A stretch of DNA of 64,000 nt from contig CAWKEY010000023.1 in NCBI GenBank assembly GCA_963848675.1, positions 496,001 to 560,000 of the forward strand, in the 5' to 3' direction. Position 1 is the first letter of the stretch. Every line of letters starts with the position of its first letter. The translations under genes were made by a program, and so were the position numbers. Below are positions 1 through 7,631 of the stretch, piece after piece. The notes under the pieces were generated by a model. The model was not told the origin of the DNA and made no database searches. It saw only the letters and a list, made by a program, of their open reading frames with translations. The stretch comes from CAWKEY01 sp963848675 (lineage in GTDB: Bacteria; Pseudomonadota; Gammaproteobacteria; Methylococcales; Methylomonadaceae).

Positions 1-103
1 AATCAGCACATTTCTGGTTCACCAGCTTCCATTGCCTGTCAATCTCCGACTTCCAGTCGGGTTCGGATGTTGGTTTGCTGGCATTGTGTTTTTCTGATGA
101 CAT
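1..103 (-). CDS. N-terminal part of a hypothetical protein (cut by window edge)
   Basis: An ATG on the minus strand at 103 is preceded by a good ribosome binding site (GGAGTG, about 5 bases upstream) and opens a frame that runs without a stop to the window edge, giving about 34 residues beginning MSSEKHNASKPTSE. The visible part is hydrophilic and rich in Lys, Glu and Trp, with no signal peptide. It is not recognised. The sigma factor gene on the same strand ends 44 bases upstream, so the two could be co-transcribed. Confidence 0.5.
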   Translation of the reverse strand, partial: MSSEKHNASKPTSEPDWKSEIDRQWKLVNQKCAD

Positions 104-147
104 AATCACTCCTCATTTTTTATCTATGTTTGGCCGGTTTTATCGCG

Positions 148-1428
148 TTAGCTATCGTTGGCTTCAAGAAACAGCCTGAGCTCACAACCAAACTGTTGTT
201 TTAATTTTTTTAAGGCTTCATTTTGTATTTGGCGGACACGCTCCCGGGTTACTTGCAGTTGATCGGCCACGGCTTGCAGGGTCATTTCAGCGTGATTTTT
301 TAAACCAAAGCGCCAAATCAGAATGCTCGCCTCTTTCTCAGGCAATGACGCAATGACCTCATCCAGGTAATGAGTCAAAGCATGATCTATCAGCGCATTG
401 AGCGGCAAGGCAAACTGCTGCTGCTGCATCTGATCCATTAGAGTGAGATCGTCACCGTCTTCTTGCAACGTAGCATCGAGGGAATGCGTAGCCTGGTAAT
501 AACTGATAAGGGTTTTGATATCACTTTCCGATAAATTTGATTGCCCATGCAATTCCTCCCAGCTCGGCCAGCGTTCGTTTTGCAGGTAGCTTTTACGGAT
601 AATTTCCAATACAGCTGAGGCTTTTTCCGCCAGGGCAACCGGCAAGCGGACGATTTTTTCCTGTTTCACAATCAGTCGTGAGATGGCCTGTTTGATCCAG
701 AAAATGGCGTAGGTAGAAAAACGGATTGCACGGTCGGGATCAAAGCGGTCGACCGCCTTGATTAAACCGATCAGACCTTCCTGCATGACATCGTCAAAAC
801 TCAGATTAGTGGTTTTGTATCTACGCGCGGCAAAAGCGACCAGACCGGTATTTTTAACAATCATCTGCTGCCTCAAGTTTTGCAACTGTTGCTGGCAGTG
901 GAAAAGCCGGTTTTTGTAGTTCAGGTCGGCAACGCTTTCTACCGGCATGCTTTGCAGCACTTGTGCCGACACTTCGGTCAAAAAAGCCGGTAAAAAATGA
1001 TGGCTCGATAGATCATTGCAATTTAAATCACTGACGAAGTCGCTGCTATTCCGGGGTGTTTCACTTGAGCCATCGACAGCGCCTTCAGTGTCAAGTTGTA
1101 CAAACATGTTAGCTTGTACAATATAATGATCCTGAAATTTGCCCAGGGCTAAATCGGAAATATCTACGCCCGCACTTACCCTGGACAAAAACTGTTCGGC
1201 AAGTACGTCTGAAGCAAACTGGTTTTGCTTCAATAACCGTGATAGCTCTACCCGGGCCTGCTCCATCTGTTTGGCCAGTTTCAAAATCGACTCTGAGGTC
1301 GCCTCAGCAGTGCTGGCAGACTTTCCCCGCAGGCTGTCGGAGGTGCCGGTTATCATGGGTATGGCAATGCTCGAATTAAGAATCATAAGTTCATCTTCAG
1401 TTAAGTGACTGTGGCCGTCTTCATGCAC
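148..1428 (-). CDS. Sigma-70 family RNA polymerase sigma factor (RpoD/RpoS-like, group 2)
   Basis: Directs RNA polymerase to a set of promoters. Residues 1-170 are not conserved to my eye. Region 2 spans about 190-255 (FDDVMQEGLIGLIKAVDRFD, then IRFSTYAIFWIKQAI, the -10 recognition and melting segment). Region 3 spans about 260-330. Region 4 spans about 355-412 and ends in the helix-turn-helix VTRERVRQIQNEALKKLK. The 426-residue length suits a group 2 factor. It is too long for an ECF sigma and lacks the large non-conserved domain of RpoD. It is divergent from a CarH/LitR-type regulator starting 98 bases away, and the intergenic space holds a promoter with a TGTACA box in its spacer, so light or cobalamin control is likely. 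Oddly, a second paired TGTACA site lies inside codons 103-111. Start codons further in (for example Met161) would still give all conserved sigma regions. The exact sigma subfamily is not certain. Confidence 0.85.
   Translation of the reverse strand: MHEDGHSHLTEDELMILNSSIAIPMITGTSDSLRGKSASTAEATSESILKLAKQMEQARVELSRLLKQNQFASDVLAEQFLSRVSAGVDISDLALGKFQDHYIVQANMFVQLDTEGAVDGSSETPRNSSDFVSDLNCNDLSSHHFLPAFLTEVSAQVLQSMPVESVADLNYKNRLFHCQQQLQNLRQQMIVKNTGLVAFAARRYKTTNLSFDDVMQEGLIGLIKAVDRFDPDRAIRFSTYAIFWIKQAISRLIVKQEKIVRLPVALAEKASAVLEIIRKSYLQNERWPSWEELHGQSNLSESDIKTLISYYQATHSLDATLQEDGDDLTLMDQMQQQQFALPLNALIDHALTHYLDEVIASLPEKEASILIWRFGLKNHAEMTLQAVADQLQVTRERVRQIQNEALKKLKQQFGCELRLFLEANDS
1096..1121. promoter_or_regulatory. 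Paired TTGTACAA palindromes inside the sigma gene (candidate CarH/LitR-type operator)
   Basis: Two perfect 8-bp palindromes TTGTACAA occur at 1096-1103 and 1114-1121, so the core reads TGTACA-N12-TGTACA. From memory, the LitR-type regulator PplR1 of Pseudomonas putida binds T(G/A)TACA-N12-TGTA(C/T)A, and this is an exact fit. A plus-strand TATAAT at 1122-1127 directly abuts the second box and points toward the regulator gene at 1526. Binding is inferred, not shown. Confidence 0.5.
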
Positions 1429-1470
1429 CAGGATACTTTCAGTAGAAGAGCCAAAAATATCTTGGTGATC

Positions 1471-1499
1471 AAATTACTCCACTGTACAATATTTGTCAA
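1471..1499 (-). promoter_or_regulatory. Predicted sigma-gene promoter with TGTACA box in its spacer
   Basis: On the minus strand TTGACA (1499-1494), a 17-base spacer and TAATTT (1476-1471) form a near-consensus sigma-70 promoter 43 bases upstream of the sigma gene's ATG. A TGTACA box sits in the spacer at 1483-1488. A repressor bound there would block polymerase, as expected if the divergent cobalamin-binding regulator silences the sigma gene in the dark. Confidence 0.5.
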
Positions 1500-1508
1500 A
1501 TAAATAGT

Positions 1509-1532
1509 TATACAAAACATATACAATGTACT
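1509..1532 (+). promoter_or_regulatory. TATACA-N12-TGTACT box overlapping the regulator's start codon
   Basis: TATACA at 1509-1514 and TGTACT at 1527-1532 are separated by exactly 12 bases and match the recalled LitR-type consensus at 11 of 12 defined positions. A further TATACA lies at 1520-1525. The box covers the ATG at 1526, so binding would favour autorepression. No good ribosome binding site is seen for the regulator. Confidence 0.4.
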
Positions 1533-2428
1533 CAATTAAAGCAGTGTGTTCACTCACGGGTCTGGGCGCCGAAACTTTACGAGCCTGGGAGCGACGTTAC
1601 GAGACCATTCTTCCGGGTCGTGACAATAGTGGCCGGCGTTTTTATTCTCAGCGGGATCTGGAAAAACTGACCCTGCTTGCCAATTTAACCCGCAACGGCC
1701 ATGCCATCAGCAAAGTTTCCGCTCTGGATATTGACCAGTTAAACGAGCTAATTGCTCAATCCAATGTCGTACCAGGCAAAGACCAGTCATTTTTATTTAC
1801 AGAGCAAATTGTTGATGCCCTCATGAACTACCGGATTGATATCTGCGAGCAATTATTAAAACGAGCGCTGATCGCCAACGAGCCACTGGTTTATGCACGC
1901 GATATATTGATGCCTACACTCAACGAAGTAGGGCGTCTGTGGCATGAAGAAAAACTGAGTATTGCTCAAGAACACATGTTTTCGGCTTGCATAACACGCA
2001 TCATCTTGAGCATGGTGAACAACCTGTACACACTGTCTCACAATAGGCCGGGCATGCTGTTTGCCACCCCGAGTGCTGAACGACATGAATTTGGGATATT
2101 GATTGGCTCCCTGCTGGCCGCAGGACATCAATTTAACTGTTACTACTTGGGCGCTGACTTGCCTGGCAAAAATATTTCCGAAGCAGCCCGGCATTTAAAG
2201 CCTGCCGTTATTTTGATGAGTCTGGTTAAAACTCCCCCTGAGCCAGAAACTATTACAGAATTGAACGCGGTCATCGATTCCAGCGACACCGCTAAAGCAG
2301 CAATTTGGATAGGGGGAATGGGTGCTCGTTATCTCGATAAAATGGGCTTGCTGCCCAGCCGCTGCGAACTGATTGCCGATATTGATCATTTTAATTTGAA
2401 AATGGAGCAATTTAAGGCGCTCGGATAA
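1526..2428 (+). CDS. MerR family regulator with adenosylcobalamin-binding domain (CarH/LitR-type photoreceptor)
   Basis: A 300-residue transcription regulator of the light-sensing CarH/LitR group. Residues 1-70 form a MerR winged helix (SLTGLGAETLRAWERRYETI, then GRRFYSQRDLEKL). Residues about 90-165 form the four-helix cap over the corrin ring, and 175-295 the B12-binding Rossmann domain. The signature residues known from Thermus CarH are all present: Trp139-His140, then Glu149-His150 in the W-x9-EH spacing, and the lower cobalt ligand His187 in ExHxxG (ERHEFG). In characterised relatives adenosylcobalamin-bound tetramers repress promoters in the dark, and light breaks the Co-C bond and frees DNA. 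The gene is divergent from a sigma factor and surrounded by TGTACA boxes. The usual targets (photolyase, carotenoid genes) are not in the window. The start ATG lacks a clear ribosome binding site. Confidence 0.88.
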   Translation: MYSIKAVCSLTGLGAETLRAWERRYETILPGRDNSGRRFYSQRDLEKLTLLANLTRNGHAISKVSALDIDQLNELIAQSNVVPGKDQSFLFTEQIVDALMNYRIDICEQLLKRALIANEPLVYARDILMPTLNEVGRLWHEEKLSIAQEHMFSACITRIILSMVNNLYTLSHNRPGMLFATPSAERHEFGILIGSLLAAGHQFNCYYLGADLPGKNISEAARHLKPAVILMSLVKTPPEPETITELNAVIDSSDTAKAAIWIGGMGARYLDKMGLLPSRCELIADIDHFNLKMEQFKALG

Positions 2429-2439
2429 ACGACCACGGC

Positions 2440-2733
2440 TTTCTCATAAAAAGTCACACTGGCCAACAGTAAATAATCCCAAGCTACTTTTGCTTCTCGA
2501 AACATCCACGAAAGTGCGGCAATCTTATAGCCGCCCAAACACGCTCGCTCAACCTTCGCCCAGCACACCGAATTGGTCAGCAACATCCCTGTCAAACAAA
2601 ATCCCAGCCAAATCCTTTGTAGTTGCGTCAGCTTGGCATTAGGCTTCAGCTTTACCAGGGCTGCATCTAAATCAGTGACAAAGGTTTTTATAAAGTGTAC
2701 AGGCTCGGACATCAACATGTTGTTGAAATACAT
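2440..2733 (-). pseudogene. N-terminal fragment of a DDE transposase
   Basis: A frame starting MYFNNMLMSEPVHFIKTFV and continuing LQRIWLGFCLTGMLLTNSVCWAK and ALSWMFREAKVAWDYLLLASV (fragments quoted separately) resembles the N-terminus of an IS4-like transposase that I recall as common in methanotroph genomes. Only about 95 residues remain. The catalytic domain is absent and the frame runs into the 3' end of the regulator on the other strand. It is a dead remnant, probably left by deletion of the rest of the element. Confidence 0.55.
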
Positions 2734-3180
2734 CCGATTCTAACACTGATTAGCTTACCCGTTTCCCTGCTGTTTTCCTAAGCTTAAAAACTTGAACATC
2801 GAGTATATAACTTACTTCCAAGATTAATACCTGCTCAATATTTTAATCGTGTGACAAGCTTGAGACTGGCTTTGATCGACACGTTAAAACGACTTTTTGA
2901 GGCTTGCAGGATGCTCCACAGTAATAAGCATATCCTGCATTTTACAAGTACGTGCTAGGTAATCGGCTTGTGCGCGTCAACAACGATTCATAGCTGCTAG
3001 TCTTGACCTCCCTGTTAGCGGCAAAGCCTTGCCGCCCTGCCCCGTCAATTTTCCGTCACTCGCCAATAGAGCCCGCTAACAGCAATCATAGATGACTGAT
3101 TATTAATGCTTTATGTAGACTGGCACAGTCCTCGCTTAAAGTGTTGCAACTAACAAGTTTCAAGACACGAGGAAGTGGTC
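2734..3180. other. Intergenic region, no gene recognised
   Basis: About 450 bases between the transposase remnant and the diguanylate cyclase. No plausible coding frame, RNA or terminator was recognised. The last 100 bases must hold the promoter of the downstream gene, but no convincing -35/-10 pair stands out. Confidence 0.4.
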
Positions 3181-4068
3181 ATGGCTAAAAAATCAACCAA
3201 TCTGGCGATCATCAGCAACAACACCTTTGAAGCAACAAAAGCGGTCAATCTGCATCACTATGATATCAGCAGCGCCTTGCAAACCACGCTGGAGTTTAAT
3301 GAGCTCATTGCGATTTTCAGCGGCAAAATTCAAAGCATGATTCCCCACAGCGCTTTTATTTATAGCAACACCGAGTTTGGCCTGGAAATTAAAAACGGTG
3401 TTTTTACCCGCCATTCTTGCAGTTATGCCCTTAAAGTCGAACAACAACAGCTCGGCGAATTAAAACTGATGCGTAACCATCGTTTTACCGATGCTGAAAT
3501 CAAACTGCTGGAAACACTGCTGTGCTGCCTGATTTATCCGCTGAAAAACGCAACCTTGTTTAATCAGGCGATAAAAATGGCCTATACCGATCCGCTGACG
3601 CAAACCAAAAACCGGACTTCTTTTAACGATTCTGTTCACCGTGAAATCAGCCTGGCGAGACGTAACAGCAAAAATCTGTCGATCATTTTTCTGGACATCG
3701 ACCATTTTAAAGTCATTAATGATAGTTATGGCCATGATTGCGGCGACGTAACTCTGGCCTCCGTTGCCAAATGGATCAAGGAAAGCCTGCGCGACAGCGA
3801 TCTGGTGTTCCGCTTTGGCGGTGAGGAATTTGTGATCTTATTAAGCCACACCGATCTTGCCGGTGCCGAATTATTGGCAGAACGCATACGCGCCTCCATC
3901 GCCCATCACATCCTGGCTTACGGTATGGAAACCATTAAAGTCACGGTCAGCTTAGGCATAAGTGCCTTACGCGGCAATGATACGCCGGAAGATTTTGTCA
4001 AACGCGCCGATGATGCCATGTACCAAGCCAAGAGAGCCGGTAGAAACAGGGTGGCAGTGGCGGCCTAG
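3181..4068 (+). CDS. Diguanylate cyclase (GGDEF domain)
   Basis: Makes cyclic di-GMP from two GTP. Residues 1-130 form an N-terminal sensor-like region that I do not recognise firmly (possibly GAF-like). Residues 135-290 are a complete GGDEF domain: DPLTQTKNR, the metal-binding LDIDHFKVIND at 171-181, and the active-site GGEEF at 213-217. An inhibitory I-site RxxD (RDSD, 204-207) lies five residues before GGEEF, so product feedback is expected. No membrane segment is seen, so it is probably cytoplasmic. The ATG at 3181 was chosen because AGGA lies at 3170-3173. An in-frame GTG at 3175 is too close to that site. The gene stands alone. Confidence 0.9.
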   Translation: MAKKSTNLAIISNNTFEATKAVNLHHYDISSALQTTLEFNELIAIFSGKIQSMIPHSAFIYSNTEFGLEIKNGVFTRHSCSYALKVEQQQLGELKLMRNHRFTDAEIKLLETLLCCLIYPLKNATLFNQAIKMAYTDPLTQTKNRTSFNDSVHREISLARRNSKNLSIIFLDIDHFKVINDSYGHDCGDVTLASVAKWIKESLRDSDLVFRFGGEEFVILLSHTDLAGAELLAERIRASIAHHILAYGMETIKVTVSLGISALRGNDTPEDFVKRADDAMYQAKRAGRNRVAVAA

Positions 4069-4569
4069 CCGGAAAACGCCTGGCCGCCTGACAATATCTG
4101 TTACCTTATTTGGGTTTATAGAGGGGGTTCTAATCTAAGCCCCCCTGAATTTTGCTAATTCCAAGGGATTCCCGATGAATGAAGAATGCTTATAACTATA
4201 ACTCATTGTAATAAAAGACATTATGCATTTCATAATAGCTACAATTCCACGAACCTTAGAAAAACTTTAGTCAAAATAATTTACTAACACATTGAGTTAA
4301 AATGTTTAAAAAAATTACGCGGTTTAGCTTTTAAAACCCGTTTAAACAAAAAGATTAAAAGCTTCATAGAATTTTTCTGAATGGCTTATCCAGTATGATA
4401 TTCAACCTGTTTTCGACTTCCCAAATATAGCCCGTTCTGACCGTTAAATTTTTAGGAAACTTAGACTGCCAGACTTTTTCGTACCGAGAATAAAGGGCTT
4501 ATGGTGAATATGGAGTGGTGCAAATGCTCATAGAGCAGCACTGACTCAAGTACCAATGGTATTGTTAGT
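4069..4569. other. AT-rich intergenic region containing one hairpin-repeat copy
   Basis: No gene is seen. The first 20 bases continue an inverted repeat (GGCGGCC near 4057 and GGCCGCC near 4084) that could end the cyclase transcript but has no T-run. A 70-bp hairpin repeat lies at 4125-4196. The rest is AT-rich up to the insertion sequence end at 4570. Confidence 0.4.
4125..4196. repeat. Copy A of a 70-bp hairpin repeat
   Basis: By eye about four fifths identical to 6671-6744 in the same orientation. Shared blocks include GGGGTTCTA, CTAATTCCAAGGG and GAAGAATGCTTATAAC. Each copy can fold into two adjacent hairpins with G-run/C-run stems. It may be a small non-autonomous repeat or a mobile-element end. 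The copies bracket the insertion sequence at 4570-6484. Confidence 0.5.
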
Positions 4570-4583
4570 TAGTGCCTGACCGA
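4570..4583. repeat. Left terminal inverted repeat of the insertion sequence
   Basis: TAGTGCCTGACCGA, the exact reverse complement of 6471-6484. It lies 183 bases from the transposase stop codon. Confidence 0.75.
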
Positions 4584-4765
4584 AAAAGCCAAAAATAACC
4601 GCCCCCCGCAGCAAGAGGTGCCAAAATTCACGCGGAAGCTGGAAGGCTAACGGCTTTCTTATGGTGCTTATCGACTAAAAAGCTTGCAATCCATCCGGCA
4701 GGGGCAAGCTCTCGGGATTCCGGACGCAGCTTGCCTGTCTTGCCGCAATACCGCGGTTAAAAAAC

Positions 4766-6421
4766 TTAGGCGGCGAGCTTTTGCTGGCGCTGTCGTAGCC
4801 GCTCCCGCTCCTGAGCCAGACGCTCGCGTTCGGCGTCGCGCTTGATCTGGCCGATCTTTTGGAGGTTGCGCGACAGCACGGCCAGGGCGACATAGCGCTT
4901 GAAGCCGCCGATGCCGTGGTCTGGGCACTTGTCCAGACCGTGCACCTCCAGCGCGTTGATGCCGGACTCAACGGCCGAGTGCGCCTTCCGGGCGGCAACA
5001 AAGGCGCCATCGCGCTCACGCGCCTCATCGCTGGCAGACCACTTGCCTTTCTTGGGCAGGGTGACTTGGTCAAGCATCGCCTTAAGCCCGGTTTGGTTGG
5101 CGGGGCTGTGGAAGCCCTTGTCAAAGCTACAGGCCTTGAACGAGGGGAAGTGCTGTTGCGTTTCCTTGACGATGCTTACCGCGATCTGGTCGTCTGTTTG
5201 TTTTTCCATGACCTGATGGTGCAAGATGAAGCCCTCCTTGCTTTCCACCACCGCCACGCGCAGGCCTAACTCCACCGGCACCCCGGCCTTGCCCTTGACG
5301 ATCCATTCGGTGTGCGGCTGGAACAGGGAGAAGACTTTCTCATCGTGCGGGATGACCTCACCCTTGAGCACGCGGCGCTCGATTTGGCCGATTTGGCGCT
5401 GGGCGTGGGCGATGAATTGCCGGGGCTTGGCTAGTTGCATTGCGCAGACGGCGTACTGGCTGGCCAGTTGCGCGACGGTCGCTTCGACGCGCTTTAGGTG
5501 GGCGGCCGACAGGCTAATGAAGGTCTGGTGAGCCTTGGCGATCTGCTCGGCCTTGGCCTGCTGCTTGGCCGCGTCCTTGGAGGTGGAGTGTTTGAGCTTC
5601 TGGATGACGCGCATGGCTTTTCTGAGTTTCTTCAGGCAGTTCTTAAACTGCCGCCAGCCCTTCAGATCGTAGGTCTCGCTGAATTGCGCGCAAAGCTGGA
5701 GGAGCACCCGCATGGCGTCGTACAGCAGGTTGACGTCGGTTGGAAAGTGCACGTCAGTCTCCACCACGAACGAGTCACAGCGGCCTGCGACGGGCGCGGG
5801 GCTGTTTTTTTTACCGAGCAGGGCGTAGCCGGTCTCCACCACCGCCTGGTTGATGCGGGCCAGGATCTCCGGCGTGAACAAGGCGAGATTGTCCTTGAGC
5901 GTCTGTAGGGAGAAGATCTTTTCGTCCCATTCGGCAATGCCAAGGATGAGCCGCAGGGTGCGGTGCTGGTTGGCCAACTCGTGGATGCGGTCAAAGTCGG
6001 CGTTCAGGCACAGGCGCAAGCAGCCCAGCACCAGGATGGTCCATTGGTTCATGCCGGGGCAGCCCAACTCGGCGGAGACCACTTTGGCCTGGCCGTCGAC
6101 GACTTGCGTCGGCAGGATGTCCTTGATGATCTCGAAGACCTTGTCCCGCAAGCCATCGCTGCAATAGATGTGCTGGAGGCCGAGCAGGATCAGGGGGATG
6201 TCGTCCCGCGAGCGCACGTCGATCTGGATGTCGGCGATGTCGACTTGGCCGATGGTCTGTTGGCTTGGGAAGGTGTCTCTCATGAGTTTTCCCTGAGTTT
6301 TGGGTGGTTTGGCAGGGCCTGCCCTGTTGGTTTTGGCGGGACGTTTTCTATTGTTATTGTTTTTCAATGGCTTGAAGGTTTTGGCCCGGCGCCGCTGGTT
6401 GGGTGCGGTCATCATCTTCAT
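4766..6421 (-). CDS. ISNCY-like DDE transposase
   Basis: Catalyses movement of the surrounding element. The full frame is 551 residues. The recognisable protein probably starts at Met47 (position 6283, MRDTFPSQQTIGQVDIADI), since the preceding 46 residues are a low-complexity Lys/Arg/Pro stretch that may be untranslated leader. Both starts are possible, and the second has an AGGGA about 7 bases upstream. Visible landmarks are a conserved FVVETDVHFPTDVNLL segment near 216-231, carrying probable catalytic acids, and FDKGFHSPANQ near 430. The C-terminal tail is an Arg/Gln-rich helix (RERLAQERERLRQRQQK). The frame is intact, so the element could still be active. The family call rests on recall of similar ISNCY proteins. 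Confidence 0.8.
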   Translation of the reverse strand: MKMMTAPNQRRRAKTFKPLKNNNNRKRPAKTNRAGPAKPPKTQGKLMRDTFPSQQTIGQVDIADIQIDVRSRDDIPLILLGLQHIYCSDGLRDKVFEIIKDILPTQVVDGQAKVVSAELGCPGMNQWTILVLGCLRLCLNADFDRIHELANQHRTLRLILGIAEWDEKIFSLQTLKDNLALFTPEILARINQAVVETGYALLGKKNSPAPVAGRCDSFVVETDVHFPTDVNLLYDAMRVLLQLCAQFSETYDLKGWRQFKNCLKKLRKAMRVIQKLKHSTSKDAAKQQAKAEQIAKAHQTFISLSAAHLKRVEATVAQLASQYAVCAMQLAKPRQFIAHAQRQIGQIERRVLKGEVIPHDEKVFSLFQPHTEWIVKGKAGVPVELGLRVAVVESKEGFILHHQVMEKQTDDQIAVSIVKETQQHFPSFKACSFDKGFHSPANQTGLKAMLDQVTLPKKGKWSASDEARERDGAFVAARKAHSAVESGINALEVHGLDKCPDHGIGGFKRYVALAVLSRNLQKIGQIKRDAERERLAQERERLRQRQQKLAA

Positions 6422-6470
6422 TATTGATATTATACTGCAAGCTGTTGTTATATAATAGCTATTTTACTTA

Positions 6471-6484
6471 TCGGTCAGGCACTA
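6471..6484. repeat. Right terminal inverted repeat of the insertion sequence
   Basis: Exact reverse complement of 4570-4583, 49 bases upstream of the longest transposase start. Confidence 0.75.
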
Positions 6485-6670
6485 CATAGTTCTCTGTGTA
6501 CGCTTCACCTGACCCTTGTTCACGTATGCTACAGTCGTAACCGTTGACAACGTTCCGCCGCAGGCGCAACACTCGATACTGCTGGCTGGTTAGGCCTTAT
6601 GAACTCATTCCTTTGAATTCCAGGCAAGGACTTTCACCTTGCAAGAAATGACAAGCTTCGCTTGTCGCAC
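6485..6670. other. Unidentified spacer with two short hairpins
   Basis: Between the insertion sequence and repeat copy B. It contains a CAAGG/CCTTG hairpin near 6625-6641 and a GACAAGC/GCTTGTC hairpin near 6649-6665. The texture suggests the edge of another mobile sequence, but no family was recognised and no coding frame is convincing. Confidence 0.3.
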
Positions 6671-6744
6671 GGGGTTCTACGCCCTAACCCCTCGGAATTT
6701 TCCTAATTCCAAGGGGCTCCGGATCAAGGAAGAATGCTTATAAC
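6671..6744. repeat. Copy B of a 70-bp hairpin repeat, reaching the rluB stop codon
   Basis: Partner of 4125-4196. Stems are GGGGTT/AACCCC and, after it, CCCCT-GGAATT/AATTCC-AGGGG around a TTCCT loop. Its right end includes the rluB stop codon, so here it may also act as the terminator of the minus-strand operon. Confidence 0.5.
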
Positions 6745-7631
6745 CCCTTATAGCGTCTCGGCCTGGGACTTTCGGCAATACCCGGCACAGACTTCTCTTT
6801 TTCCATACCGGCAAACTCAAACAGTAAGTCCAGCTCCTTATGATCAAGCTCATAATAACAATGGTTTTTCAAACGCTCCGGCAGCACAATCGGCCCATAA
6901 CGCACACGCATCAGGCGGCTGACGGTGACCTCCTGGGATTCCCACAACCGCCTGACCAAGCGGTTACGGCCTTCGCTGACGGTCACGTAATACCATTTGT
7001 TGGCACCCTCGCCGCCGGCGAAGCGAATATCATTAAATTGCGCCTTACCATCCTCCAGCTCGACACCTTGTTTGAGTCTTGCCAGCGTGGCGTCCTGGAC
7101 TTCACCGAGAATACGCACAGCATATTCACGCTCCACCTGAGTTGACGGGTGCATTAAACGGTTGGCCAGTTCGCCGTTGTTGGTCACCAGCAATAAGCCC
7201 GAGGTATTAATATCCAGACGGCCGACGGCAATCCAGCGCCCCGTTTCCAGTTTAGGCAGTTGGGTAAAAATGACCGGGCGGTTTTCCGGGTCACGCCGGG
7301 TCACTACTTCACCGGTCGGTTTGTGATACAGCAGAACCCGGGTCGGTTGTTCGGCGAATTTTTCCCAATGCACGACCCGGCCATTTATTTGTAAATGATC
7401 ACCAGCCCTCAACCGTGTACCCAAAGTGACGGTTTCACCATTGAGCTTGAGCCGGCCTTCATCTATCCAGCGTTCAATTTCTCTTCTGGAGCCGACACCG
7501 CCGCGCGCCAAGACTTTTTGAATGCGTTCGCCGTCACCGCCTTTATGCGAGTCGATTTTTTTAGGCGCTGGCAGCGGATTTTTTTCACTGGTTTGTTTCG
7601 GCGATCTGTTCACTGGTTTCTTGCTTTTCAC
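6738..7631 (-). CDS. rluB: 23S rRNA pseudouridine(2605) synthase RluB
   Basis: Converts a uridine of 23S rRNA helix 89 to pseudouridine. After a basic 35-residue tail comes an S4 RNA-binding domain (RIQKVLARGGVGSRREIERW, about 36-95), then the RsuA-type catalytic domain. The catalytic Asp is in the motif GRLDINTSGLLL. The 297-residue length and the RsuA-like signature favour RluB over RsuA or RluE. It is last in the minus-strand run yoaA-tsaB-yciO-M50-scpA-scpB-rluB and overlaps the scpB end by 47 bases, so translation is probably coupled. The scpA-scpB-rluB order is common in proteobacteria. Confidence 0.9.
   Translation of the reverse strand: MKSKKPVNRSPKQTSEKNPLPAPKKIDSHKGGDGERIQKVLARGGVGSRREIERWIDEGRLKLNGETVTLGTRLRAGDHLQINGRVVHWEKFAEQPTRVLLYHKPTGEVVTRRDPENRPVIFTQLPKLETGRWIAVGRLDINTSGLLLVTNNGELANRLMHPSTQVEREYAVRILGEVQDATLARLKQGVELEDGKAQFNDIRFAGGEGANKWYYVTVSEGRNRLVRRLWESQEVTVSRLMRVRYGPIVLPERLKNHCYYELDHKELDLLFEFAGMEKEKSVPGIAESPRPRRYKGL

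Larger units (their letters stand above)
4570..6484 (-). mobile_element. Insertion sequence, ISNCY-like, about 1.9 kb
   Basis: One transposase frame is bounded by 14-bp perfect terminal inverted repeats: TAGTGCCTGACCGA at 4570-4583 and its complement at 6471-6484. The interior is visibly more G+C-rich than the flanks, and its codon choice differs from neighbouring genes, which suggests fairly recent arrival from another genome. No clear target duplication abuts the repeats. Confidence 0.8.

Noticed and set aside
4859..6427. Several long plus-strand frames opposite the ISNCY transposase
   Set aside because: They are antisense shadows in a G+C-rich gene with no family resemblance or ribosome binding sites.
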